DNA of 22,108 nucleotides from Candidatus Lambdaproteobacteria bacterium (GCA_012964265.1 DTUH01000008.1:1-22108); one strand, 5' to 3'. Positions 1 to 8,172 are shown, counted from the first letter of the stretch. Notes: generated by a model not told the origin, from the letters alone. Made by a program: numbers and translations.

Positions 1-49
1 CATCGGCAGAATACTTGGTTTCTAAGTCAAAATAGAGGATGCGTTCCAT
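1..49 (-). CDS. N-terminus of a DEDD 3'-5' exonuclease / RNase H-like protein (partial)
   Basis: Only the first 16 codons lie in the window, beginning with an ATG and reading MERILYFDLETKYSAD. The pattern of a short hydrophobic strand followed by DLET resembles the ExoI motif of DnaQ/RNase H-like exonucleases, where the D and E bind catalytic metal. The family of small RNase H-like domain proteins with a near-identical opening is the best match I know. The gene is divergent from the J-domain gene with about 30 bp between the two starts. No clear Shine-Dalgarno sequence precedes the ATG. The call rests on one short motif, so the family is tentative. Confidence 0.5.
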   Translation of the reverse strand, partial: MERILYFDLETKYSAD

Positions 50-80
50 GGCTAAAAAATCAATAGTTGTTTGTTACTAA

Positions 81-794
81 ATGGAAAATTACTATACCTT
101 GTTTGATGTACCTCTGGACGCGGATATTTCTTTAATCCGGAGTGCATTTCGCAAAAAAGCAAAATCCTGTCATCCGGATCTATTTCAACAGGTTTCCGCT
201 AAAGAACGTAAACGCCTCCAAAAAAAATTTGTGCGGCTTTCTCAAGCTTACGAAATTTTGGCAGATCCGGAAAAACGACAGATTTTTGACCGCCAACTTG
301 GCAAAACTGCAACAAATGCTCGACAACCACATGACCAGAAAAATCGAAGAAGCTCAAGTTTTTCTTCAGGCAGAAGCAGCTTTAAGCAAAAAAGTGGATT
401 TTCCGGAACTTCACAGCAATCATCCGCTGTAGAACCGGAGGACACATTAGAGGATCTACTCCGTGATGTGGAAGAAATGCTGGGGCAATTCGGATTAAAC
501 TTCAGGGATCCACTGGATATGCTGGTGGAATGGGCAAAGAATATTTTTCAGGAAATGACTGAGACTGTTAACGATCATGCGGAAAAAAGTAAAAGTGCAG
601 ATAGACCGAAAAAGAAGGCCCATAAAAATGTACCCTCACACCAAGAACCTTTGGATAATTTGGAAGCAGAATTAGAGCGTTTGAAGCACGGTATCAAAGC
701 TGGCTCAAGATCAACTGCTTCCGCTCATACGAATTTTACTGAGAATGAAATTGATCATGAGTTGCGAAGTATCAAAAAAAAATATAGACTTTGA
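81..794 (+). CDS. J-domain (DnaJ-like) co-chaperone, non-canonical
   Basis: This 237-residue protein has an N-terminal J domain (about residues 3-74) with the HPD tripeptide at 31-33 that stimulates DnaK ATPase activity. It is not classical DnaJ: there is no zinc-finger region and no CTD substrate-binding domain. After the J domain comes a Ser/Gln/Lys-rich linker (about 75-115), an acidic helical stretch (about 117-165), and a charged, probably coiled-coil tail rich in Lys and Glu. It is therefore likely a specialised partner that brings Hsp70 to a particular client. Its stop overlaps a possible TTG start of the downstream glycosyltransferase gene, suggesting co-transcription. No Shine-Dalgarno sequence is visible before the ATG. 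A run of nine A residues lies just before the stop codon. The J domain is certain; the client is unknown. Confidence 0.9.
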   Translation: MENYYTLFDVPLDADISLIRSAFRKKAKSCHPDLFQQVSAKERKRLQKKFVRLSQAYEILADPEKRQIFDRQLGKTATNARQPHDQKNRRSSSFSSGRSSFKQKSGFSGTSQQSSAVEPEDTLEDLLRDVEEMLGQFGLNFRDPLDMLVEWAKNIFQEMTETVNDHAEKSKSADRPKKKAHKNVPSHQEPLDNLEAELERLKHGIKAGSRSTASAHTNFTENEIDHELRSIKKKYRL

Positions 795-817
795 GGAAAA
801 CCAATTCTCTGAGACAT

Positions 818-1750
818 ATGAGTAGTGACCCGAAATCAAGGATTGTCGTCCTGATACCCTGCCTCAATGAAGAAATTACAATTGGCAAGGTGATTCGGGA
901 TTTTCAGGCTGCAATTCCTGAAGCGGAAATCATAGTTTTTGATAACAACAGTACAGACCGCACCGCAGCCATCGCCCTGGAGTCAGGAGCAAAAGTTATC
1001 ACTGAACCTCGTCCCGGCAAGGGCTACGTGGTGTCAAGTATGTTCCGGAAAGTGGATGCGGATTACTACGTCTTAGTTGATGGAGATGACACCTATTCTG
1101 CCGAACATGTCAGAAAACTGCTTGAACCTGTAATGGATGAACGCGCTGATATGGTGGTTGGAGCACGATTGGCGGAATACACTGATAAATCTTTTAGACC
1201 GCTCCATGTTTTTGGGAACAATTTGGTGCGCAGGTTAGTTAACTGGATTTTTGACAACAAGTTGACTGATATCATGTCGGGATACCGCGCATATAGCCGA
1301 GAACTGGTACAATCAATACCGATACTTTCATCCGGTTTTGAAGTAGAAACAGAAATGACAATCCGGATCCTGGATTATGGATTCCGGATTGAAGAAGTAC
1401 CTCTGCCTTACCGTGAACGACCGGAGGGTTCGGTTTCAAAGTTACGTACTTTTCATGACGGAATCAGGGTGCTTGCAGAAATTGCCAAAATCGCCAAAGC
1501 ATACAAACCACTTACTTTTTTTGGTCTGATAGGACTGGCTTTCTTTTTTGCAGGAGGGATTTCCGGAATCTGGGTTATCCTGGATTATCTGGAAGACGAA
1601 TATGTAAACAAAGTACCTACCGCAATTTTAGCAACCGGCTTGATGTTGCTTGGTTTCGGCAGTGTGGGTATAGGAATATTACTGAACACAATCAGCTATC
1701 GTTTTCGAGAAAATATGCGCCTCATTAATAAAATGATTCACAGCCGCTGA
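818..1750 (+). CDS. Family 2 glycosyltransferase, DPM1/GtrB-like, membrane anchored
   Basis: A GT-A glycosyltransferase of about 310 residues. The catalytic domain opens with VVLIPCLNEE, then has the nucleotide-binding segment FDNNSTDRT, and the metal-binding DGDD motif near residue 90. A further conserved segment near DIMSGYRAYSR fits the acceptor region. Two hydrophobic helices at the C-terminus (about 235-258 and 270-292) anchor it in the inner membrane, as in polyprenyl-phosphate glycosyltransferases that load undecaprenyl-phosphate with a sugar. The donor sugar cannot be read from the sequence. I chose the ATG at 818; a TTG at 791 would add nine residues and overlap the upstream stop codon, but it lacks a ribosome binding site. 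Probably co-transcribed with the J-domain gene. Confidence 0.88.
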   Translation: MSSDPKSRIVVLIPCLNEEITIGKVIRDFQAAIPEAEIIVFDNNSTDRTAAIALESGAKVITEPRPGKGYVVSSMFRKVDADYYVLVDGDDTYSAEHVRKLLEPVMDERADMVVGARLAEYTDKSFRPLHVFGNNLVRRLVNWIFDNKLTDIMSGYRAYSRELVQSIPILSSGFEVETEMTIRILDYGFRIEEVPLPYRERPEGSVSKLRTFHDGIRVLAEIAKIAKAYKPLTFFGLIGLAFFFAGGISGIWVILDYLEDEYVNKVPTAILATGLMLLGFGSVGIGILLNTISYRFRENMRLINKMIHSR

Positions 1751-1857
1751 GAAAATGCTGTTCCGGGAAAGTCTGTGGTGTGTTCTCAGCAATACTGATT
1801 TGCCAAAACTTGATCCCTTTAACTGGTACCTTACAGATTTATTTGGCGTAAGAGTTG

Positions 1858-2508
1858 CTAAAACTTCCAACGGTAGGCAATTTTTAACGCTTCTCCATTT
1901 TGGGCAAACAACCAGCCTGCGGGAGTATGCATGAAGCCCGTTGGTTCAGTACTTTCTTCTGGTCGAGCAGCACCGGGATCCCACACACTACGTGTACCCA
2001 GCATGATCCCGATTATAGCTCCAAGAACAGTACTTGTGCCAATTGTGCGGAATTGTTGACGAGTGTTGGTTTCTTTTCGAATGAAAGCAAACCAGGTACC
2101 CATCATCAAACCTGTACCTGCACCATAACCAAGATTTGAGGGCACATCTTTTCCCTCTTTTGATAATAATTTACGACGAACAATTAGGTCATCCTTCAAT
2201 GTTGATTCGGTTTCATCAGAGAATGCACCTTCATCAAGATAATTGTTACCGGAATCAAATTGAGAATCGAAAGGATCAAGGGGGTCTTGTCCGGGTTGTG
2301 TTCCAAAGCCTTGCAAACCTTCCGAACCAAAACCACTGCCTTGGAAGTCATCGTCTCCAAATTGTTCAAAACCGAACTCATCACCTCCGTCTAACATGAG
2401 GGGGTCATCGTCAAAGTTCTGTGCAGCAATATCAACTACAGAAAATACCACAAAAATTAGTGCTGTCAGCACTATCACGATCCATCGAAAGGCGGTATGG
2501 CAAAACAT
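1858..2508 (-). CDS. Secreted glycine-zipper protein with acidic Phe/Gly-rich linker (hypothetical, family member A)
   Basis: I do not recognise a named family. From the ATG at 2508 the protein is about 216 residues. It starts with a good signal peptide (hydrophobic core after a short basic region, probable cleavage after AAQ). A stretch of about 75 residues follows that is rich in Asp, Gly, Phe and Gln and likely unstructured. Then come two short glycine-patterned hydrophobic segments, beginning at LGYGAGTGLMMG and VLGAIIGIMLG, and a C-terminus ending in YRWKF. The two glycine segments and aromatic tail resemble the two plus-strand proteins at 2703 and 3229, from which this gene is divergent. 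An upstream in-frame ATG at 2601 would put 31 residues before the signal peptide and seems less likely. Confidence 0.65.
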   Translation of the reverse strand: MFCHTAFRWIVIVLTALIFVVFSVVDIAAQNFDDDPLMLDGGDEFGFEQFGDDDFQGSGFGSEGLQGFGTQPGQDPLDPFDSQFDSGNNYLDEGAFSDETESTLKDDLIVRRKLLSKEGKDVPSNLGYGAGTGLMMGTWFAFIRKETNTRQQFRTIGTSTVLGAIIGIMLGTRSVWDPGAARPEESTEPTGFMHTPAGWLFAQNGEALKIAYRWKF

Positions 2509-2604
2509 AAAAAAAGACGACAATTTTAATGAATAATTTAATGAATAGAAACTGCACTCAGAATTTAAATAAATTAACAGAAGCCTAAATGCAATTCTCA
2601 TTCA

Positions 2605-2623
2605 AACTCAGAAAAACTGAGTT
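2605..2623. repeat. Perfect 7-bp inverted repeat in a divergent promoter region
   Basis: AACTCAG and CTGAGTT flank a loop of five A residues. The palindrome lies between the divergent genes at 2508 (minus) and 2703 (plus). It could be an operator or an RNA hairpin. No T-tract directly follows either arm, so it is a poor terminator candidate. If the minus gene starts at 2601 instead, the element lies immediately before that start. Confidence 0.5.
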
Positions 2624-2652
2624 GAACTCTGTTTTTTTAGTTAACATGTATT

Positions 2653-2658
2653 TATAAT
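2653..2658 (+). promoter_or_regulatory. Candidate -10 element (TATAAT) for the gene at 2703
   Basis: A perfect TATAAT lies in AT-rich DNA 44 bp before the ATG at 2703. No good -35 box lies at the right distance; TTGAAC at 2622 is too far upstream (about 25 bp spacer). A GAGAAA stretch near 2690-2695 could serve as ribosome binding site. Weak evidence beyond the -10 match. Confidence 0.35.
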
Positions 2659-2702
2659 AATACGCTAACATTTGGAATTATAAAAATCGAGAAATACACA
2701 TT

Positions 2703-3197
2703 ATGGAAAATTCAGCAACGGATCTTCCGATTAATTTAAAGCCGGTCTGTTATATTAACTATATAAAATCCGGCCGCTGGAAAACAATATGGATCCTCCC
2801 GTTATTTTTCCTTTTGCTGATCAGTGCGCCTTCTCAGGCACAGGAAACAGGCCCTTTGCTGATGAAACAGGAGTTGGGCTACACCCTCGGCGGCAGTGTA
2901 TTCGGGGCAGGTTTGGGCGTCGTTGTATGGTTCATGGATCCCTTGAATCCGAGTGTAACCTTGAAAAGTACAGTAAAAAATGGATTCATTGCGGGTACAG
3001 CACTGGGTGCGTTATTTGGATTTTATATGCTGCAGAATGCGATAGTCGTTCCACAGGAATCTATTTTGCCGGAAAATCTGGATCAGCTTTTAGGAATAGA
3101 AGACCTTTTTCGACCCATTCAACGCTCACTGATTGTTCAAGAAGAAATTTTGTCTGCTCAAGTTATCAATATTCCAATCTTCGGATTCCGATTTTAG
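2703..3197 (+). CDS. Secreted/membrane glycine-zipper protein with FRF C-terminus (hypothetical, family member B)
   Basis: No named family recognised. The 164-residue protein has a signal peptide with a long N-region (about 1-25), a hydrophobic core and a probable cleavage site after SQAQ near residue 48. The mature part has two glycine-patterned hydrophobic segments, LGGSVFGAGLGVVVWFM and FIAGTALGALFGFYML, separated by about 15 residues. A polar region follows, then a short tail of alternating hydrophobic residues ending IPIFGFRF. The next gene encodes the same architecture and a near-identical tail, so the two look like a tandem paralogous pair. Alternating hydrophobics with terminal Phe resemble the last strand of outer-membrane proteins, but two glycine zippers argue for membrane helices. 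Function unknown. Confidence 0.75.
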   Translation: MENSATDLPINLKPVCYINYIKSGRWKTIWILPLFFLLLISAPSQAQETGPLLMKQELGYTLGGSVFGAGLGVVVWFMDPLNPSVTLKSTVKNGFIAGTALGALFGFYMLQNAIVVPQESILPENLDQLLGIEDLFRPIQRSLIVQEEILSAQVINIPIFGFRF

Positions 3198-3228
3198 CGA
3201 GTAACACATAATTACAAGCACCGGTTAA

Positions 3229-3678
3229 ATGAAACACAGGCTGAAAAAAATAATATTAATAATTGTTTTATTGGGCTGTATAAATTTTCCAATGGTTTCC
3301 GCACAGGAAGCGGCTTTACCACCTGTTGGAGCCAAAAAACCTGTGATGTACTCTGTTTTTTGGAACACGCTCTGGGGTTCAGCATGGGGTGCGGCAATGG
3401 GATTTTCTTACCATTTAGTTTCAGGAATAAAACTTCGTGAATCCCTAATTTCCGCTACAACGATTGGCGGAGTACTTGGTTATGGACTGGGAATTTATCT
3501 AGTTGTAAGCGGTTTGAGCTTTGACAAGTCGTACCTGCTGGAACTACCATCTCCACAGTTTCGGGGACAACAACCAAATGCCGCTTCTCTTGAAACAGAG
3601 CTGATGCCGCTTTACACACGTTCAGCAAAACCTGATCCTACTAAGTGGGAGGTTCCAATTTACGCCTTCCGTTTCTGA
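3229..3678 (+). CDS. Secreted/membrane glycine-zipper protein with FRF C-terminus (hypothetical, family member C)
   Basis: A 149-residue paralogue of the preceding protein. It has a clear signal peptide (MKHRLKKIILIIVLLG start, cleavage probably after VSAQ near residue 26). The two glycine-rich hydrophobic segments start at LWGSAWGAAMGFSYHLV and IGGVLGYGLGIYLVV. The C-terminal third is polar and ends in VPIYAFRF, matching the IPIFGFRF end of its neighbour. It begins 31 bp after the neighbour's stop, and the LptC-like gene begins 20 bp after its own stop, so the three probably form one transcript. That context suggests a cell-envelope role, which is an inference from position only. No ribosome binding site is evident. 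Confidence 0.75.
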   Translation: MKHRLKKIILIIVLLGCINFPMVSAQEAALPPVGAKKPVMYSVFWNTLWGSAWGAAMGFSYHLVSGIKLRESLISATTIGGVLGYGLGIYLVVSGLSFDKSYLLELPSPQFRGQQPNAASLETELMPLYTRSAKPDPTKWEVPIYAFRF

Positions 3679-3698
3679 ATATTTTTCTCCAACTCTCC

Positions 3699-4349
3699 AT
3701 GGAACCCCAGGACATTCAGAGTTACTCTTCCTTTCTGCATGAAAACCGCAAAGAACTCTCAGTTCTGCTGCTACTGGGTGCTTTAGCCGGAGCATTTTTT
3801 TACTTTTTCTCTTTCAGTCAGCCCGAAGAAATTGCTCCAATTGAAGAAAAAGGCGTTTTGGATTTGTTCCAGATTACCGTCAATGATTACCAAATGGAGC
3901 GGAAAAAATGGAAGCTAAAAGGTAACAGAGCGGTTATTTCTGAGAAATCCAACCGAATGCGTATCGAGCAAGTCAAAATCTGGGTCTATGCTCAGGACAA
4001 CTCTACAAATATTACTACAACAGAACTTTCGGCTGCTCCAAACTATGCGTTGCCAAAAGTTGATCTTATTATAACTGCAGACCAGGGTTTAATTGAAAGG
4101 CACGATAACCGTGTAACCCTCTCAGGAAATGTTATCCTGCTGCGGGGCGATGGATCTGAAGTTTATACAGATACCGCAATCTATGATGCAAAAAAAGACA
4201 TCCTGACAATCCCCAAGCCTGTAAGAGTAATACGAAAAGGACATACTATGCTTGGCAGCGGCCTGACTTACCTTGTTTCCAAAGGAAAACTAAATCTCAA
4301 AAATCCTCTGCTTTTACGGCATGATCAAGTAAATGAGAACGAAGATTGA
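3699..4349 (+). CDS. lptC: LptC-like LPS-transport bridge protein
   Basis: The 216-residue protein has one N-terminal transmembrane helix (about residues 20-40) and a periplasmic beta-rich domain. Its central repeats, such as KLKGNRAVISEKSNRMRIEQVKIWVY and VDLIITADQGLIERHDNRVTLSGNV, are typical of LptC/LptA jellyroll domains. These domains carry lipopolysaccharide from the LptB2FG transporter across the periplasm. It is somewhat longer than E. coli LptC (191 residues). I chose the ATG at 3699, which gives a normal short cytoplasmic tail; a GTG at 3645 would overlap the previous gene. lptA and lptB are not adjacent, which is unusual since these genes often cluster. The family assignment is by fold pattern and is fairly confident. 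Confidence 0.75.
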   Translation: MEPQDIQSYSSFLHENRKELSVLLLLGALAGAFFYFFSFSQPEEIAPIEEKGVLDLFQITVNDYQMERKKWKLKGNRAVISEKSNRMRIEQVKIWVYAQDNSTNITTTELSAAPNYALPKVDLIITADQGLIERHDNRVTLSGNVILLRGDGSEVYTDTAIYDAKKDILTIPKPVRVIRKGHTMLGSGLTYLVSKGKLNLKNPLLLRHDQVNENED

Positions 4350-4368
4350 GCTGACAATACGTATTTTT

Positions 4369-6384
4369 TCACCAAAAATAATGAAGAGCCAATTTTGCTT
4401 CAAGACTTTCCAGCCGCTCTATTTCCAGACGAACATCCCAGTCTTGAGAAATACTCAGACGTTGATCAAAACGACTGCGGAAATATTCCTTTTTTGGTCC
4501 AACAAGACTTTTAAACCAACCCCCTTCAAGTTTAATTTTCCAAGACTCCAATGGACTCCACGTCATCCCCAGATGTGGGGCAAAACCCAAAGTCGTTGCT
4601 GACCACGAATCTTTTGGTGTTTCTCCAAAGATATCTACAAATGCGTATTCCAAATCTTTTCCGGCTAACGAAACTGATCCGCCATAACCTCCGGCAATTC
4701 TAAATTGACGACAGGTTAAGCAGCCAAAATTTGCCCTTTCCCAACCTGCGCGTGCACGCCATGACCATTCAAAATCTCCAGAAATTCTGGTGGGATTAAG
4801 AGCGTATTTTTGAATGTTGAATAATTGGAAATGTGTCACCTCAAACGAATTCTCCCGGACTTGAATACGTAAATCCAGAGTAACTACTTCGGCATTTGCT
4901 AAGTGTCCGGATTCTGTTCCAAGCAAATCGTGGTAATTAGCCCAGCTCCCCACTTCAAATGCAGGCCCCAATAACTCGTTGACAACTGCTCCAAACCGAA
5001 ACCGCATAGGAGGCGTTCCCTCAGTAGGTGGTTTAGGCTTATCGGCTGAAGAATTGTTTTCCATTATGGGCAAAAAACTACGGGCTAATAGCAGTTTGTT
5101 ACGTTCTTTTTGTTGGAGCAAAGTTTGATTTTCTTTTTTTACATACTGCAGATAGTCCAGCAAGGCATCAAGAATTCGTGCTCGTGAAGGTTCCGGAACG
5201 CTGCGTAATTCCCCAGAATCCAAATGATTAACAGAATTAATCAAGGCCTTCAATTGAGTTTGCTCCATCTCACTCAATTGAGCTACACGCTGTCTCAATT
5301 TTCTTTGTCTTGATGGAATCAACTGCGGACTTCCCAGTATAGATTGACCATTTGTAGCACTCCGGAATTTTTGCAGTTTAAACACAACATCCACCGGAAT
5401 AGCCCAAATTGCACCGGAAGTATTAATTCGAGATGTATCGTCCCATGCCATTTCCAGCAATTCTGCCATTCGATAAGCACAATTATCGAGAAAGAAATAA
5501 TAAGTAAATTTTACGTTTTGCAGTAATTCCCATGCATGATAAGTTATACGATGCTGCTGTACTGCAGAATAATTAAGCGGATATTCCCACATGTCGCGTA
5601 ATTCGTTTTCTCCATAAACATGATTAAAATTGTAAAAGCGTTCATCCGTGAAACTGCCGCTGTAGCCTCCGAATAATCCGCGTAAAGCATAGACCAGAGG
5701 ATTGTCGTCAGGATTAATTATTGCACCGTAATTTAAGGTTGGCCTGAGCAGAGAATGACCTAAGAGACGGTTACGTGAATTGAATTTGACAAGTAAATGA
5801 CCAAATGTTGAGGCAGGATTTTTCAGATAGGCTGAGACGAAGATAATACTGATTCCGGTTGAATCTTCTAAATTCGCCCAACGTTCAAAAAGCGGACAAT
5901 TCCGTTTTGGCATTTCCGGAAAATCCAGCTTGCTTCGGAGCCAGTTAAAGCGTGCAATAAACTTGCAGCGAGCATCCTGATCGGGATTATTGACGGAAGG
6001 TGAGAGCAAGGCTTTAAGAGTTGCTTTAAGTTCCGCTTCTGGATCTGTTTTTCCGTTAGCAGAGAGAAAAAATCCGGCGCTGACAACATCACTTTTGAAA
6101 CTCCATTGGCCGACTGATTCCCCAAATGAATAAAAATGCAATAGCTTTAACCAATAAGGATGCTGGGCGAGTTTACGCTCACGGGCTTGTTTCCAGAGTT
6201 CTAAGAATCTGGAAGATTCCGCCTGTTGGGCGGGTTTTGAATTATCTGTCTTGGCCTCAATTTGAGTTATGGAATAAAACAACAATACACAAAGTAACAG
6301 CCAGCGCCAAAAAAATGCAGTTTTGTAAATGAACACAGGGAATTTTTCTATTATGTTTTGAGTGAAGTTATCCACTTCTAACAT
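4369..6384 (-). CDS. DUF4105 / Lnb-type periplasmic protein with barrel-like C-terminal domain
   Basis: A 671-residue exported protein with a signal peptide or membrane anchor near residues 22-44. The middle part (about 170-330) carries the hallmarks of the DUF4105 (Lnb N-terminal) domain: STFGHLLVKF with His196, a GSFTDERFYNFNHVYGENE segment, and FFLDNCAYR with Cys302. The His and Cys pair is conserved in the family and may be catalytic. After a helical, charged linker (about 340-450), the last 200 residues have alternating hydrophobic, aromatic-rich strands and end LALHYFW, as expected of an outer-membrane beta-barrel or barrel-like domain. It converges with the lptC-like gene, only 19 bp apart. 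The substrate is unknown; a peptidase or amidase role in the envelope is a guess. Confidence 0.8.
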   Translation of the reverse strand: MLEVDNFTQNIIEKFPVFIYKTAFFWRWLLLCVLLFYSITQIEAKTDNSKPAQQAESSRFLELWKQARERKLAQHPYWLKLLHFYSFGESVGQWSFKSDVVSAGFFLSANGKTDPEAELKATLKALLSPSVNNPDQDARCKFIARFNWLRSKLDFPEMPKRNCPLFERWANLEDSTGISIIFVSAYLKNPASTFGHLLVKFNSRNRLLGHSLLRPTLNYGAIINPDDNPLVYALRGLFGGYSGSFTDERFYNFNHVYGENELRDMWEYPLNYSAVQQHRITYHAWELLQNVKFTYYFFLDNCAYRMAELLEMAWDDTSRINTSGAIWAIPVDVVFKLQKFRSATNGQSILGSPQLIPSRQRKLRQRVAQLSEMEQTQLKALINSVNHLDSGELRSVPEPSRARILDALLDYLQYVKKENQTLLQQKERNKLLLARSFLPIMENNSSADKPKPPTEGTPPMRFRFGAVVNELLGPAFEVGSWANYHDLLGTESGHLANAEVVTLDLRIQVRENSFEVTHFQLFNIQKYALNPTRISGDFEWSWRARAGWERANFGCLTCRQFRIAGGYGGSVSLAGKDLEYAFVDIFGETPKDSWSATTLGFAPHLGMTWSPLESWKIKLEGGWFKSLVGPKKEYFRSRFDQRLSISQDWDVRLEIERLESLEAKLALHYFW

Positions 6385-6443
6385 ATTTTCTGCTTTTATT
6401 CAGTATCTTTGTAATGTATAAATATTTTCATCCAGCTCAAAAG

Positions 6444-6472
6444 TTGACAAGCCTTGATAAAAAACGCATAGT
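6444..6472 (+). promoter_or_regulatory. Candidate sigma70-type promoter for the SBBP lipoprotein gene
   Basis: A perfect TTGACA at 6444-6449 is followed after 17 bp by CATAGT at 6467-6472, which matches four of six -10 positions. The predicted start of transcription would be about 30 bp before the ATG at 6510. It lies in the 125-bp region between two divergent genes. Confidence 0.5.
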
Positions 6473-6509
6473 AGGAACCTGAGTTAATTATAGCTTTAAA
6501 CGCTAACCC

Positions 6510-8120
6510 ATGTCCCATTTTTTGGATTTCAGAATAAGAATCCCCCATTTAGCCATTTTAGCTTTATTTCTGTTGACCGGATTATTGCCCGGCTGCGGAG
6601 AAACAGCTCTTGTTCCTGTTATAAAACCTGATAATGCTTTGCTCAAAAACCCTGAACTTATCGCCCTTGAACCTTCAGAAAATGCAACAAAAGTTAAACG
6701 CAATGCCAAAATCGTTTTATCTTTTAATGTACCGCTGGATTCTTTGACGCTCACAGTCAATGCCGAAGATACACAATGTTCCGGCACAATTCAAATTACC
6801 TCGAATAACTTCCTTAATTGTGTGCGCATGAATCCGCTTGAGTTAAAAGACAACAACAAAAAAATTATTTTAACTCCCAAAGGAATTTACGCTACACAAA
6901 AGTTTCATCAAATACGCTTGACTGCTGAAATCAAAAACTTAAATGGCGTTTCCTTGAAAAAAGAAATCACAACCAACCCTGGATTTAAAACCACATGGAG
7001 CCAGCAAATTGGAACACCTGGAGATGACAGTGGTATGGCAGTTTCAGTTGACCCAAAAGGAAACATCTATCTTGCAGGACTCACCAGCGCCAACGAGAGT
7101 GGCGATAAAAAAGATTTATTTTTAGCAAAATATGCACCGAGCGGTTTTCTGAATTGGATTCAACAAGCCGGTTTTGAACGATCGGTAACGGCAGCAGTTT
7201 TGCATCAAAAAAAGGCAGGATTAATAAACTTAAGGGCTTATTCTCAAGAAAAAGAAAGTTCTGCTGTTATCCTTGCTGTTTATGCAGTAGATGGTAAAAA
7301 AATATTTTCAAAAACAATAAAACTTAACGGAACTGCTCCTGGAAATGGGTTAACAATGGATAAAGACGGTCACATCTATATCCCTGCCGCAACTCCATTC
7401 AATGTGATGAAAATCAGTAAAACCGGTAAAATAATCCTTGGTACTGAATTAAGTCCAGGGCTTAGAATTCGTGCACTTGCGGCTGATACAGAAAATGCTC
7501 TGTATATTACCGGAAGCATTAAGCAATCTCTTGACCGCAAGAAAATAAAAGGCGGGTCAGATATATTCCTGCTTAAAATATCTCAGCATGGACTAAAACG
7601 CTGGAGCAGAACATTTGGAACTGCACTAAATGAATCAGGTACTGCTTTAGCAATTCACTCAGATCAGGCAGTTGCAGTTGCAGGCTACATTCCACAAGCT
7701 GAAAGTGCCGCTGAAGGTGATGCCGGCGCTCAAGATGCTTTTGTTGTAAAATACAATTCTGCAGGCAAACAACAATGGACATACATTTTCAAAGGTAAGA
7801 ATTCTGAACAAAGTACGGTTGTTTTGTGGACTCCGGAAGGTGAATTGCTGGTTGGAGGTTATACTGAAAGCAGCTTGAAAGAACAACACCATGCTGGAAA
7901 AGAAGATGCTTTTTTAGCAAAGTTTGATTCCGCAGGCAAGCTGCTTTGGCTCCGTCAATTTGGCACCGAGGAAAACGAGCGGCCTCTAGGTTTAGCTTTG
8001 GGTAGAGAAGGACAAATATTCGTTACCGGTTTTACCGAGGGGCAAATGGATGGAGCAAAATTCAGCGGGGGGCGTGACATATTTCTTGTCCAGTTTGATA
8101 AAGATGGAGTAAAGCAGTGA
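6510..8120 (+). CDS. SBBP-repeat beta-propeller lipoprotein with Big_5-type Ig domain
   Basis: A 536-residue predicted lipoprotein: the signal peptide ends in LLPGC with Cys29 as the lipidation site, although Pro at -2 is not the commonest lipobox. Residues about 50-155 resemble a bacterial Ig-like (Big_5) domain (SENATKVKRNAKIVLSFN and later). From about 163 to the end there are repeated SBBP blades. Each has a Trp near the start, then FGT/IGT, D or N-E, and an ending like DIFLVQFDKDG. Clear blades start at WSQQIGTPGDDSG, WSRTFGTALNESG and WLRQFGTEENERP; a closed propeller is likely. Such proteins are usually on the cell surface and bind or scaffold other molecules. The specific ligand is unknown. 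No Shine-Dalgarno sequence is visible at the ATG. Confidence 0.85.
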   Translation: MSHFLDFRIRIPHLAILALFLLTGLLPGCGETALVPVIKPDNALLKNPELIALEPSENATKVKRNAKIVLSFNVPLDSLTLTVNAEDTQCSGTIQITSNNFLNCVRMNPLELKDNNKKIILTPKGIYATQKFHQIRLTAEIKNLNGVSLKKEITTNPGFKTTWSQQIGTPGDDSGMAVSVDPKGNIYLAGLTSANESGDKKDLFLAKYAPSGFLNWIQQAGFERSVTAAVLHQKKAGLINLRAYSQEKESSAVILAVYAVDGKKIFSKTIKLNGTAPGNGLTMDKDGHIYIPAATPFNVMKISKTGKIILGTELSPGLRIRALAADTENALYITGSIKQSLDRKKIKGGSDIFLLKISQHGLKRWSRTFGTALNESGTALAIHSDQAVAVAGYIPQAESAAEGDAGAQDAFVVKYNSAGKQQWTYIFKGKNSEQSTVVLWTPEGELLVGGYTESSLKEQHHAGKEDAFLAKFDSAGKLLWLRQFGTEENERPLGLALGREGQIFVTGFTEGQMDGAKFSGGRDIFLVQFDKDGVKQ

Positions 8121-8140
8121 ATGTGAGCATAAGAGACACC

Positions 8141-8172
8141 ATGAAAGAAAGTGTCAATGTCACTTTTTTCAT
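8141..8172 (+). terminator. Candidate hairpin terminator after the SBBP gene
   Basis: Starting 20 bp after the stop, a 13-base arm and a 12-base arm pair around the 7-base loop TCAATGT. The stem holds one G-T pair and one bulge, and the right arm includes a run of six T. The stem is AT-rich, so strength is doubtful. Confidence 0.4.

Noticed and set aside
774..794. Run of nine A before the J-domain stop, as a possible slippage site fusing the J-domain protein to the glycosyltransferase
   Set aside because: In the glycosyltransferase frame a TAG lies at 785-787, so slippage at the A-run cannot produce a fusion.
1751..1857. Convergent gap between the glycosyltransferase and protein A
   Set aside because: No stable hairpin with a T-tract or open frame of note was found.
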